DNA of 64,000 nucleotides, from the NCBI RefSeq assembly GCF_043677095.1, contig NZ_JBHLJR010000005.1:186001-250000 (forward strand). The letters run 5' to 3'. Position numbers and translations under genes: made by a program. Below are positions 23,476 to 31,337 of the stretch, piece by piece; the first letter of the stretch is position 1, and every line of letters starts with the position of its first letter. This DNA comes from Natronococcus roseus. Lineage in GTDB: Archaea > Halobacteriota > Halobacteria > Halobacteriales > Natrialbaceae. Under the pieces are notes generated by a model, which saw nothing but the letters and a program-made list of their open reading frames with translations, made no database searches and was not told where the DNA came from.

Positions 23476-24033
23476 TCACGGACTCACCCCCAGTGCCATC
23501 ACGACCTGTGCCGTTCCGATCGCGACCGCCAGGAACGTGATCACGCCCACGATCGAGGTCTTCGAGGCCGAGCCGACGCCGCAGACACCGTGACCCGACG
23601 TACAGCCCTTGCCGATCCGGGTGCCGATTCCGACGAGGATCCCGCCGAGGAACAGCCGCCAGGGCTGGACGTCGGTGAGCCAGATCGTGAATCCGCCGAC
23701 CTCACGGAGCTCGCCGGTCGTCCCGGACTGGTAGAGCCCGCTCGAGACGAGCCCGGACTGGAACGTCAGCGCGTAGAGCGCCGCGCCGGCGACGATCCCC
23801 AGGGTGAAGACGACCCGCCAGTCCCGCGAAGCGCGGTAGCGCTGGAACCGCGACTGGTCCGAGACGTACGACAGCGTCGACTCGAGGAACGTGCTCGCGC
23901 CGGCGGCGATGCCGGTGCCGAGGTAGATGACGACGGCGCCGAGGCCGACGAGCAGCCCCCCGACGGCGTAGCGACTGATCCCGGCTGGAAACAGGGTCTC
24001 GTACAGCGCGGGTGCGATGAGTTCAGGTCCCAT
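23476..24033 (-). CDS. YeeE/YedE-family sulfur transporter, first copy
   Basis: A 185-residue protein with about five hydrophobic segments. It starts with YAVGGLLVGLGAVVIYLGTG and has the diagnostic GGILVGIGTRIGKGCTSGHG followed by VCGVGSASKTSI, whose Cys residues line the pore in the YeeE family. The product would let thiosulfate or persulfide-type sulfur into the cell for the TusA/DsrE carriers encoded next door. It lies 17 bp after the rhodanese-MBL gene and 52 bp before the second YeeE/YedE gene, so all three are probably one transcript. Confidence 0.87.
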   Translation of the reverse strand: MGPELIAPALYETLFPAGISRYAVGGLLVGLGAVVIYLGTGIAAGASTFLESTLSYVSDQSRFQRYRASRDWRVVFTLGIVAGAALYALTFQSGLVSSGLYQSGTTGELREVGGFTIWLTDVQPWRLFLGGILVGIGTRIGKGCTSGHGVCGVGSASKTSIVGVITFLAVAIGTAQVVMALGVSP

Positions 24034-24050
24034 TCGGCTACTCGATGGGG

Positions 24051-25292
24051 TTAGTGATCCGCCAGCGAGTCCCGACTGGCGGCGCAGTTGTTCGGGCCGA
24101 GCTCGAGTTCGAACGCCTCCTCGTCGTCGGTCTCCTCCTGACCGAGGTTCGTCGCGATGATCGCCTCGTGGTTCGCGGGGCGAGGCGGCATGTCCGAGAG
24201 GACCAGCTCGACGAACTCGGCTTCGTTCATCGTCAGCGCGGCCATCTTCTCTCGAAGCTCGCCGATCGGCGCGGTGTAGGTGCCGTCCTCGGCGGGGAGT
24301 GCCGCGTCGCTGAAGTGGGCACCGCCGATCAGGGTTTCGTCGGGCAGCGAGAGGATACGCTCCTGGAGCGTCTCGTGGAGCTGTCTCGAGGCGTCCTCGG
24401 CACCCTCGGCACCCTCCTCTAAGTCGGGGCGGGCGACGCTCTCGACGAAGAGGGTGTCGCCCGTCGCGAGCAACTCGCCGTCGATCAAGAAGGAGGTCAT
24501 CCCGGAGGTGTGGCCGGGCGTGTAGACCGTCTCGATCGTCACGTCACCGACCTGGAACTCGTCGCCATCTTCGGCCAGCGTCATCTCGTTGGCGTAGGTG
24601 ACGCCGCGGTCGACCGACGCCGCAGGGATAACGCCCTCGACGCCCTCCTCGGCGAGCTCGCGAACGCCCGAGACGTGGTCTGCGTGGACGTGCGTGTCGA
24701 TGGCGTACTCGAGGTCGACGCCGAGTTCGGCCGCATCCTGTTGAGCCTGCGAGACAGGGCTCGCGGAACTCAGTTCCGCGGCGTCCTCGAGATAGCGGTC
24801 GGTGAACGCGCGCAGCGGATCGATGACGGCGGCCTCACCGTCGTCGTAGACGAGGTAACCGAGACAGCCCGTCGAGGGACGCTGGTACTGCAGCAGCGTT
24901 CCGCTTCCCTCGTAGCGTTCGACCTCGACGGCGTCGTAGAGCCGCGCCCAGCCGTTCATCCCCTCCTCGAGGTGGTTCACGTCGTAGCCACGATCCTTCA
25001 GCGCGCCCGCGACGAACTCGCTGGCGCCGCCTTTCGCACAGAGGACCGTCACCTCGCGGTCGTCGGGGATCGTCGCGAGGACGTCCTCGTCGATCTCCTC
25101 GTCGAGGAACTCGAAGTAGGGAACGTTGACCGACTCGACGGTGTCGCCGTCGATGCGCCACTCCTCGTAGTCCGAGCGCATTCGCGAATCGAGAAGCGTC
25201 ACCGCCTCGCCGGCGTCGACGCGAGCCTTCAGCTCGCTCGCCGTGACCGACTCGACCGACGAATCCGGCGTTGGAAAGTCCATGTCGTCCAT
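24051..25292 (-). CDS. rhodanese and metallo-beta-lactamase-fold fusion protein
   Basis: A two-domain sulfur enzyme of 413 residues. The N-terminal rhodanese domain (about 15-115) has the active-site loop VLCAKGGAS, whose Cys can carry a persulfide. The C-terminal metallo-beta-lactamase domain (about 125-380) has HVHADHVSG, YTPGHTSGM, LLATGDTLF and GGAHFSD as metal ligands, closest to ETHE1-like persulfide dioxygenases or sulfur hydrolases. The combination suggests handling of glutathione-like or protein persulfides. A TATA-like box (complement of acataagggt, 25321-25330) sits 29-38 bp before ATG 25292, so this first ATG is preferred over 25283. It heads an operon with two YeeE/YedE channels and is divergent from tusA. 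Confidence 0.85.
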   Translation of the reverse strand: MDDMDFPTPDSSVESVTASELKARVDAGEAVTLLDSRMRSDYEEWRIDGDTVESVNVPYFEFLDEEIDEDVLATIPDDREVTVLCAKGGASEFVAGALKDRGYDVNHLEEGMNGWARLYDAVEVERYEGSGTLLQYQRPSTGCLGYLVYDDGEAAVIDPLRAFTDRYLEDAAELSSASPVSQAQQDAAELGVDLEYAIDTHVHADHVSGVRELAEEGVEGVIPAASVDRGVTYANEMTLAEDGDEFQVGDVTIETVYTPGHTSGMTSFLIDGELLATGDTLFVESVARPDLEEGAEGAEDASRQLHETLQERILSLPDETLIGGAHFSDAALPAEDGTYTAPIGELREKMAALTMNEAEFVELVLSDMPPRPANHEAIIATNLGQEETDDEEAFELELGPNNCAASRDSLADH

Positions 25293-25536
25293 ACTCTACT
25301 CCGGAGTACTGGCCACACCCACATAAGGGTTTGCGTAATATTTCCCATAAGACGCAATATAGAGGGCTCGAGCACAAACGAGCTGTACCTCTGATGCGCG
25401 TATTAGAGATCTAAATAACGGTATCTGTAGTTCGGTTCGGTCGCCGGGATGTTCGAGAGTTGTGCAATCATCGATACGCTTTTATGCTCGCAGCGGATAT
25501 TGTGCGATAGCTCCAATATAGAGCACAAGGATTACT
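25293..25536. promoter_or_regulatory. divergent sulfur-cluster promoter with repeated TTGTGC half-sites
   Basis: The region holds TTGCGT (25331-25336) with inverted ACGCAA (25352-25357) next to the minus-strand TATA box. It also has four copies of a TTGTGC half-site: GCACAA at 25372-25377, TTGTGC at 25460-25465 and 25500-25505, and GCACAA at 25523-25528. The last two form an inverted pair around the AT-rich core ahead of tusA. The half-site and the ATAAGGGTT...AATATT layout recur at the HTH gene promoter (13005-13033). Confidence 0.6.
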
Positions 25537-25782
25537 ATGAGTTCTACACCCACCGCAACCGAGACCCTCGACGTGAAAGGACAGTCCTGCCCGATGCCCA
25601 TCGTCAAGACCAAACAGGCGATCGACGGCCTCGAGGCGGGCGACGTCCTCGAAGTCGTCGCGACCGACTCGGGCAGCATGAGCGACATCCGAGGCTGGGC
25701 CGAGGGGACCGACGGCGTCGAGCTCCTCGAGCAGGTCGAGGACGAGGACCTGTACATCCACTACGTGGAGAAGACGGCCTGA
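25537..25782 (+). CDS. tusA: TusA-family sulfur carrier protein
   Basis: A small sulfur carrier of 81 residues. The single diagnostic motif is GQSCPMPIVKTKQAI, in which the Cys of CPxP accepts a persulfide sulfur, followed by the LEVVATDSGSMSDIRGWAE strand-helix of the family. It lies one base before the DsrE-like gene and divergent from the rhodanese-MBL/YeeE operon, so the set looks like a complete import-and-relay path. In other organisms TusA feeds thiouridine, molybdenum cofactor or sulfur oxidation; which applies here is open. ATG 25537 is directly preceded by an AT-rich operator-like repeat. Confidence 0.9.
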   Translation: MSSTPTATETLDVKGQSCPMPIVKTKQAIDGLEAGDVLEVVATDSGSMSDIRGWAEGTDGVELLEQVEDEDLYIHYVEKTA

Positions 25783-25783
25783 G

Positions 25784-26365
25784 ATGAGCACGGAGACCCA
25801 AACACCGACCGGCGACGGCGAGTCGATGAGCGAGGCCGAGCTCGAGGCGCGAATCGCGGAGCTCGAGGAGAAGATCGCTGGCCTCGAGACCGAACTCGGT
25901 GACGATCGCAAGAAGATGACGATCGTCGCGACGAAGGGGTCGCTCGACATGGCGTACCCGCCGCTGATCCTCGCGAGCACGGCGGCCGCCTTCGGCTGGG
26001 AGGTCATCGTCTTCCACACGTTCTGGGGACTCGACATCCTCCACGAGGAGAAGTCGAAGAAGCTCAAGCTGAGCGCGCTCGGCAACCCCAACATGCCGAT
26101 GCCGAACGCCCTCGCGGCACTGCCGGGGATGGACTCGATGGCGACCCGGATGATGCGAAAGCGAATCGACGACAACGGGACGGCGACGATCGAGGAGCTG
26201 ATCGACGTCTCCCTCGAGAGCGGCGTCGAACTGCAGGCCTGCCAGATGACCGTCGAGCTGATGGAGTACGATGAGGACGACTTCTACGACGGCGTGACGA
26301 CCGGCGTCGGCGCGGCGACGGCGCTGCAACACATGGCCGAGTCGGATGTCCAGCTGTTGATCTGA
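25784..26365 (+). CDS. DsrE/DsrF/DrsH-like sulfur-relay protein
   Basis: A 193-residue protein of the DsrE-like superfamily (long form). The N-terminus is a Glu-rich coiled coil (AELEARIAELEEKIAGLETE, about 15-40). The DsrE fold follows: KMTIVATKGSLDMAYPPLIL, FGWEVIVFHTFWGL, KLSALGNPNMPMPNA, and LEACQMT-like VELQACQMTVELM with the conserved Cys that takes sulfur. Such proteins pass sulfur with TusA and rhodanese partners, and both are adjacent. It begins 2 bases after the tusA stop codon, implying one transcript and coupled translation. The direction of sulfur flow is not known. Confidence 0.88.
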   Translation: MSTETQTPTGDGESMSEAELEARIAELEEKIAGLETELGDDRKKMTIVATKGSLDMAYPPLILASTAAAFGWEVIVFHTFWGLDILHEEKSKKLKLSALGNPNMPMPNALAALPGMDSMATRMMRKRIDDNGTATIEELIDVSLESGVELQACQMTVELMEYDEDDFYDGVTTGVGAATALQHMAESDVQLLI

Positions 26366-26366
26366 C

Positions 26367-26612
26367 GTGTCCGGATCGGCACACTCCTCGCCGGGAAGTC
26401 CCAGCCTCCGCGTCGTCAAGGCCGTCGCGAACGCGGAAGGGGTCGACCCCGTCGAGCTCGAGCCCCCGCTGTACGACGGCGTGGATCCGACCGCGATCGA
26501 CGAACGCTTCGCCCCGACGACCCCGAACGCGTCGCGAAACGGCCGACTGCGGTTCCGGTACCGAGGCTACGACGTGACGGGTCGATCGGATGGAACCGTC
26601 TCCCTCGAGTAG
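26367..26612 (+). CDS. HalOD1 output-domain protein
   Basis: An 81-residue protein consisting of one HalOD1 domain: SLRVVKAVANAEGVDPVELE, PPLYDGVDPTAIDERF and a C-terminal LRFRYRGYDVTGRSDGTVSL. HalOD1 is a haloarchaea-restricted domain often attached to receiver domains, with unknown activity. Here it stands alone and directly follows the DsrE-like gene (start GTG 26367, immediately after TGA), so it appears to be the last gene of the tusA operon. Its role in a sulfur operon is unexplained; it could be a small regulator. Confidence in the domain is good. Confidence 0.8.
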   Translation: MSGSAHSSPGSPSLRVVKAVANAEGVDPVELEPPLYDGVDPTAIDERFAPTTPNASRNGRLRFRYRGYDVTGRSDGTVSLE

Positions 26613-26693
26613 AACTCTCCACGGCGGCGTCTCCTCCTTTCGTGCTCGCGAGCGACGACGGTCGTTCGTCCAGAGTCGACGACTGTTCAGCTA

Positions 26694-26702
26694 CTCCTAT
26701 AT
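26694..26702 (+). promoter_or_regulatory. TATA box of the ABC transporter operon
   Basis: cctatatcc lies 24-32 bp before ATG 26726, the spacing of a leaderless haloarchaeal promoter. It supports ATG 26726 over the upstream in-frame start at 26642. Confidence 0.5.
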
Positions 26703-26725
26703 CCACGTCCCCTGTAACGTTCGGC

Positions 26726-27652
26726 ATGGCTGTGATCGAACTCGAGGGGCTCACCAAGGACTACGGCGAGGTCGTCGCGAACGACTCGCTTGAGTTCGCC
26801 GTCGAGCGCGGCGAGATATTCGGCTTTCTCGGGCCGAACGGCGCGGGGAAGACGACGACGATCAGGATGCTTCTCGGATTCATCTCGCCGACGTCGGGAA
26901 CGGCCCGCGTGCTCGGCGAGGACGTTCGCGAGGAGCGCTCGCTGCTCGAGGCCAAACGGCGGATCGGCTACCTCTCGGACGAACCCGGGTTCGACGAACA
27001 ACAGACCGGTACCGACGTCCTCGACCTCCACGCCTCGATCAAGGGCGACAGCAGGCGCGAGGAACTGCTCGAGCTGTTCGATCCGCCGGTCGAGCGCCGA
27101 ATTCGGGAGTACTCGCAGGGAAACGCCCGGAAGCTCGGGATCGTGACGGCGTTTATGCACGACCCAGACCTGGTGATCTTAGACGAGCCGACCAACGGCC
27201 TGGATCCGCTGATTCGCCAGCGCTTCGCCGACTTCCTCCGGGCCGAACGCCAGCGGGGCGTGACGGTGTTTTTCTCCTCGCACAACCTGAGCGAGGTCCG
27301 GCGGCTCTGCGATCGAGTCGGGATCATCCGCGAGGGCAAACTCGTCACCATCGAACCCGTCGACGCGCTGTTGCGACGCAGCGGGAAGGTGGTCCGGATC
27401 CGCAGCGCCGACCCGATCCCGATCGACGCCCTCGACCTCGAGGGCGTCCACGACCTCGAGACGAGCGTCTCCGACAGCCACGAGGGGACCGATCCGTCGA
27501 CGGCGTTCACCGAGTGCGTCTTCACCTTCACCGGCGACATCAACGCCCTGCTCCCCCGGCTCGCCGACGACGAGCTGATCGACCTCGCGATCGAGGAAGC
27601 GCCCCTCGAGGACGTCTTCATGCGGTTCTACGGAGGTGAGGAGGATGTTTGA
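26726..27652 (+). CDS. ABC transporter ATP-binding protein
   Basis: The ATPase subunit of an ABC-2-type exporter, 308 residues. Walker A is FLGPNGAGKTTTIRML, the signature REYSQGNARKLGIV, Walker B LVILDEPTNGLDP and the H-loop SSHNLSEV. The C-terminal 90 residues (from RIRSADPIPIDALD) are an extra domain common in the drug/antibiotic-type (CcmA/NatA-like) subunits. Its 3' end overlaps the permease start by 8 bp (27645-27652), so the two are coupled. The exported substrate is unknown. Confidence 0.92.
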   Translation: MAVIELEGLTKDYGEVVANDSLEFAVERGEIFGFLGPNGAGKTTTIRMLLGFISPTSGTARVLGEDVREERSLLEAKRRIGYLSDEPGFDEQQTGTDVLDLHASIKGDSRREELLELFDPPVERRIREYSQGNARKLGIVTAFMHDPDLVILDEPTNGLDPLIRQRFADFLRAERQRGVTVFFSSHNLSEVRRLCDRVGIIREGKLVTIEPVDALLRRSGKVVRIRSADPIPIDALDLEGVHDLETSVSDSHEGTDPSTAFTECVFTFTGDINALLPRLADDELIDLAIEEAPLEDVFMRFYGGEEDV

Positions 27653-28430
27653 GATCGCGCGTTACGAGGGTCGAAACCGGCTCAAGGGCAGCGTCTACCT
27701 CTCGGTCGGGATGGCGCTGCTGGCGGCGCTGGTCATCTGGGTCTACCCTTCCTTTAGCGACGCCCTCGACGGGGACGAGCTGCTCGAGGCCTACCCCCAG
27801 GAGATGCTTCAGCTGTTCCGCATCGAGACGATGGCCTCCCTCGAGGGGTTTCTCGCCTTCGAACTCTACACGTTCGGCTGGATCATCCTGCTCGGGTTGT
27901 ACGTCGCCTACGCGGCCGCGGGCGCGATCGCCGACGACGTCGATCGGGGGCGGATGGACACCCTGCTGGCGATGCCGATCTCCCGCGCCCGGCTCGTCGC
28001 CGAGAAGTTCGCCGCCCTCTCGGTGCCGATCCTCGTCGTCAACCTCCTCACGCCGCCCGTTATCCTCCTCGGCGCCCGGCTGATCGACGAGCCGCTGGCG
28101 GTCGCCGACGTCCTCGCTGCCCACCTGCTGTCGATTCCGTACCTCTTTGCCTGCGCCGGGATCGGACTGCTGTGCTCGGTCGTCTTCGACCGCGTCGGGA
28201 TCGCCCAGCGCGTCGCGCTCGGCGTCACGTTCGCGCTGTTTCTCCTCGAGTCGCTGCTCGCCGAAACCGACTACGAGGAGCTCGGCGCGATCGCTCCGAT
28301 GCGGTACTACGACCCCAACGAGATCCTGCTCGAGGGCACGTACGACCTCGTCGGCGTCGGCGTCCTCGTCGTGATGACCGTCGCGTTGCTCGGCGTCAGC
28401 CAGCTGGTGTTCCGGCGTTCGGATCTGTAG
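27645..28430 (+). CDS. ABC-2-type transporter permease
   Basis: A 261-residue membrane subunit with six hydrophobic segments, including VGMALLAALVIWVYPS, FGWIILLGLYVAYAAAGAIA, LIVVNLL-like PILVVNLLTPPVILLGARL and VGVLVVMTVALLGVSQLVF. It begins MFEIARYEGRNRLKG, the usual cytoplasmic start of these permeases. The preceding ggaggtgaggagg (about 27630-27643) is a strong ribosome-binding site, notable because most genes here look leaderless, and it selects ATG 27645 over the GTG/ATG-like starts at 27636. It pairs with the ATPase just upstream. Substrate unknown. Confidence 0.88.
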   Translation: MFEIARYEGRNRLKGSVYLSVGMALLAALVIWVYPSFSDALDGDELLEAYPQEMLQLFRIETMASLEGFLAFELYTFGWIILLGLYVAYAAAGAIADDVDRGRMDTLLAMPISRARLVAEKFAALSVPILVVNLLTPPVILLGARLIDEPLAVADVLAAHLLSIPYLFACAGIGLLCSVVFDRVGIAQRVALGVTFALFLLESLLAETDYEELGAIAPMRYYDPNEILLEGTYDLVGVGVLVVMTVALLGVSQLVFRRSDL

Positions 28431-28515
28431 GACGTCGAGCGGATCGTCCCGATCGTTTGGCTCGAACTACTCGAGTGAGGTGGTGAGCTAAGGTCGCTCG
28501 AGCCGTACCGAGCCT

Positions 28516-29721
28516 CTGTTCAGGAGCTTCAGGATCGGCTCGCTGCTGGGGATCCCGATCAAGCTGGACGTCACCTTCCTGTTGATCCTGCCGGCGTTCG
28601 CGTGGCTCATCGCGATCCAGATCGGCGATCTCGTGCCCGTACTCAACGGGCTACTCGGCACGGAGATCGCTCTCGAGGCAGTCTCGACGGGCTCGACGCC
28701 GTGGCTGCTCGGCGCGGCCGCGGCGATCGGCCTGTTCGCGAGCGTCCTGGCACACGAGCTGGGGCACTCGGTCGTCGCGATCCGCTACGGGTTCCCGATC
28801 GACTCGATTACGCTCTGGCTGCTCGGCGGCGTCGCACAGCTCTCCGAGCAGCCGACGAACTGGCGCCAGGAGCTGGCGATCGCGATCGCCGGGCCGATCG
28901 TCAGCGTCGGCCTCGGTGTCGGGTTCTACGCGCTCGTCCTCGTCGTTCCGGCGACCCTCGAGACCGCGCAGTTCGTCTTCGCGTATCTGGCGGCGATCAA
29001 CGTCGTCCTCGCGGCGTTCAAGATGCTTCCGGGGTTTCCGATGGACGGCGGACGGGTCCTCCGGGCGATCCTGGGACGGAATCGCCCGTTCACCGTCGCG
29101 ACGGCACAGGCCGCACAGGTCGGAAAGACGTTCGCCCTCCTGTTGGGGCTGTTCGGCCTGCTCGCGTTCAACGTCTTCCTGATCGCGATCGCCTTCTTCA
29201 TCTACATCGCGGCGACCGGAGAGGCCCGCCAGACCGCGATTCAGGCCGCCATCGAGGGGATCACCGTCGCGGACGTGATGACGCCGGTCGACGAACTCGA
29301 CACCGTCTCCCCGGAGACGACGATCGCCGAACTGCTCGACGCGATGATGAAACACCGGCACACGGGGTTTCCGGTCGTCGAGAACGGTTCGATCGCCGGC
29401 GTCGTCACCCTCGAGGACGCCCGGACGGTCCCGCCCAGCGAGCGCGACTCGCGGACGGTCCGGGATGCGATGGCGACCGACCTCGAGACGCTCTCGCCGA
29501 CCGAGGAGGCCTGGGAGGCGCTCGTCTCGCTGCAGCGAAACGACATCGGCCGCCTCGTCGTCCTCGACGACCGCGGGCGGCTCGCGGGACTGGTCACGCG
29601 GACCGACGTGATCACGGCGCTCAACGTCGGCGCGGTTCGCTCGGCTGGAGGGACGGTTGATCGACCGTCGGCGGAACGTCCGGACGACGCCCCACAGCCG
29701 ATCGAAAAGCCCCGATGGTGA
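28516..29721 (+). CDS. site-2 protease family metalloprotease with two CBS domains, possible CTG start
   Basis: An intramembrane zinc protease (M50) of about 401 residues if begun at CTG 28516. The zinc site is AHELGHS (His80, Glu81, His84), the second motif is LPGFPMDGGRVLRA with the third ligand Asp, and two CBS domains occupy about 255-375 (VADVMTPVDELDTV and VRDAMATDLETLSP). The family-typical N-terminus FRSFRIGSLLGIPIKLDVTF is fully encoded upstream of the first ordinary start (TTG 28582). In that upstream stretch there is no ATG, GTG or TTG, only CTG 28516, after an in-frame TAA. Either CTG initiates or an ATG was lost by mutation. CBS domains suggest control by adenine nucleotides. The substrate protein is unknown. 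Confidence 0.85.
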   Translation: MFRSFRIGSLLGIPIKLDVTFLLILPAFAWLIAIQIGDLVPVLNGLLGTEIALEAVSTGSTPWLLGAAAAIGLFASVLAHELGHSVVAIRYGFPIDSITLWLLGGVAQLSEQPTNWRQELAIAIAGPIVSVGLGVGFYALVLVVPATLETAQFVFAYLAAINVVLAAFKMLPGFPMDGGRVLRAILGRNRPFTVATAQAAQVGKTFALLLGLFGLLAFNVFLIAIAFFIYIAATGEARQTAIQAAIEGITVADVMTPVDELDTVSPETTIAELLDAMMKHRHTGFPVVENGSIAGVVTLEDARTVPPSERDSRTVRDAMATDLETLSPTEEAWEALVSLQRNDIGRLVVLDDRGRLAGLVTRTDVITALNVGAVRSAGGTVDRPSAERPDDAPQPIEKPRW

Positions 29722-29763
29722 GGGGGTGACGATTCATACCCTGTCCGCGCGTAGGACCAGAAT

Positions 29764-30225
29764 ATGTCCCTCGATCGGATCGGGTACGTGTACACGTTCG
29801 GAATGGACGAGACCGAACTCCTCGAGGCCCTCGAGACGACCGACACCGGCGTGCTCGCGCTGGCGAGTGAGGGATCGGCCTACGCGATCCCCGTCGGCTG
29901 TTACTACGACGACGGGGCGCTGTACGTCCGACTCACCGACGACGGCGCGAGCACGAAGCTGTCCTATCTCGAGGCGACGACCGAGGCCTGCCTCTTGCTG
30001 TACGCCGTCGAACCGCCCGACGGCTCCTGGAGCATCGTCGCGCTCGGGCCGATCCGCGAGCTGACCGACCGGGAGAGCGAGGCGTTCGACGAGGCGACGA
30101 TGATCGAGCGGTTCGGAAAGCCACGGATCTTCGACGAGGATCTCGAGGCCCTCGAGTGGTCGGTGTACGAACTCGAGATCGCGGAGCTCACCGGCCGCAA
30201 GACGGGCGGACGGACCCTTTCGTAG
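29764..30225 (+). CDS. pyridoxamine 5'-phosphate oxidase-fold flavoprotein
   Basis: A 153-residue split-barrel protein. The core is TDTGVLALASEGSAYAIPVG, YYDDGALYVRLTDDGAST, KLSYLEATTEACLLLYAV and WSIVALGPIRELT, typical of the FMN- or F420-binding PPOX fold used by many small haloarchaeal redox proteins. True pyridoxamine oxidase specificity residues are not evident. The C-terminal AELTGRKTGGR motif recurs in the homologous gene at 34424-34873 (ETLSGRKEV). Start ATG 29764 is used, though an in-frame ATG at 29803 (MDETELLE) also fits. Function unknown. Confidence 0.78.
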   Translation: MSLDRIGYVYTFGMDETELLEALETTDTGVLALASEGSAYAIPVGCYYDDGALYVRLTDDGASTKLSYLEATTEACLLLYAVEPPDGSWSIVALGPIRELTDRESEAFDEATMIERFGKPRIFDEDLEALEWSVYELEIAELTGRKTGGRTLS

Positions 30226-30329
30226 TCCGGTTCCGTCGGGAAACGCGCCGATCGGTGACGACTCGCACGCGACAGGACCGGTGACTACCGATCGCTCGCG
30301 ACTATCATCGCCGTCGCGAACGGTGTTTA

Positions 30330-30347
30330 CTACACCCTTCGGTGTAG
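30330..30347. promoter_or_regulatory. perfect inverted repeat before the cupredoxin gene
   Basis: CTACACC (30330-30336) and GGTGTAG (30341-30347) form a 7-bp inverted repeat around CTTC, ending 10 bp before ATG 30358. It covers the promoter/start region and could be an operator or a 5' RNA hairpin. Confidence 0.5.
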
Positions 30348-30357
30348 CGACGATCCG

Positions 30358-30840
30358 ATGACCGAGACCGCACGGAGGGACCTGTTACGACTCGCGGGCG
30401 CGTCGACCGTCGTGTTCCTCGCGGGCTGTGGCAACGACGACGGCGAGGAGGAGCCGACCGATGACGAGGACGCGGAACCGGAGGAGGAGACGGCCGACGA
30501 GGACTGGGGGGACGTCGACGAGTTCGCCTTCGAGGGACGGGTCGAGGCCTGGACCGGGCTCGAGCCGGAGTTCATCGACGGCGAGGACAACCCGACGATC
30601 ACCCTCATCGAGGGCCAGGAGTACGACTTCAGGTGGGTCAACGCCGACGGGATCCTCCACAACCTGGAGATTCGAGACGAGGATGGCGAGATCGTCGACG
30701 ACTACCAGAGCGACGACGTCGAAGAAGAGGGCGAGGAGACGACGCTCGAGGGCGTCACTGCAACCGAGGAGATGACGACGTACATCTGTACGTACCACGA
30801 ATCGACGCAGGTCGGCGACATCGAGATCGAAACGGAGTAG
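30358..30840 (+). CDS. cupredoxin-like lipoprotein with a possible Gln axial ligand
   Basis: A halocyanin/plastocyanin-like electron carrier of 160 residues. The N-terminus has an RRDLLRLAG Tat-type signal and the lipobox LAGC (Cys23 or so), so it should be lipid-anchored outside the cell. A long acidic linker (about 26-55) precedes the cupredoxin domain. Copper ligands are His in ILHNLEIRD, then Cys and His in YICTYHESTQVGD. At the fourth position, where Met is usual (CxxHxxxM), there is Gln, as in stellacyanins. A Gln ligand would lower the redox potential. No oxidase is next to it. A palindrome lies just before the start. Confidence 0.82.
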   Translation: MTETARRDLLRLAGASTVVFLAGCGNDDGEEEPTDDEDAEPEEETADEDWGDVDEFAFEGRVEAWTGLEPEFIDGEDNPTITLIEGQEYDFRWVNADGILHNLEIRDEDGEIVDDYQSDDVEEEGEETTLEGVTATEEMTTYICTYHESTQVGDIEIETE

Positions 30841-30968
30841 CCGACGTCGCCTCGAGCCGATCAACGGGGCTTTCGGGACCGAAACTCGACCTCCCGTTCC
30901 CGGCCGATGAGAATCTGTGGTGGCTGTTATCTCCCGACGTCCCGTTTCCCTAGACGAGGTGAGCACCG

Positions 30969-31298
30969 ATGGCCGACTACTACGACGAACTCCTCGGCAG
31001 CATCGTCGTCTGTCTGGTGGGCGGCGTACTGGTCGGTCTGCTCACCCCGGTCGCGTTCCATTTTGGAGTGTTGTTCGGGGCGCTGACCGCGATGGCGTTC
31101 GTCTGCGACGCGCTCTTCGTCCACCCGCCGCTTCCCGAGACCGATCCGCGTCGGCGACCAGCCGATCGGTACGCTCCCGTTCGATTACCGGGCCGAGAAA
31201 CCGTTCCCGGCATCCGTCCTCGATCGCGGGGGAACAGCCGGAATCCGATAGCTGTCCCTTACGCACATATGTATGTAATACGTACTGCTCTGAATTGA
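30969..31298 (+). CDS. hypothetical membrane protein (109 aa)
   Basis: The frame begins MADYYDELLGSIVVCLVGGV and has two membrane helices (about 8-28 and 31-50), followed by HPPLPETDPRRRPADR and a basic, low-complexity tail of about 40 residues. I recognise no domain. The hydrophobic half looks real, whereas the tail after about residue 60 resembles non-coding sequence, so the gene may be longer than the original by frameshift or run-on. It is convergent with the pncB gene. Confidence 0.5.
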   Translation: MADYYDELLGSIVVCLVGGVLVGLLTPVAFHFGVLFGALTAMAFVCDALFVHPPLPETDPRRRPADRYAPVRLPGRETVPGIRPRSRGNSRNPIAVPYAHMYVIRTALN

Positions 31299-31337
31299 CC
31301 GATTACCGACTGGTTGCGTCGGAGTTTCGTCGCACGT

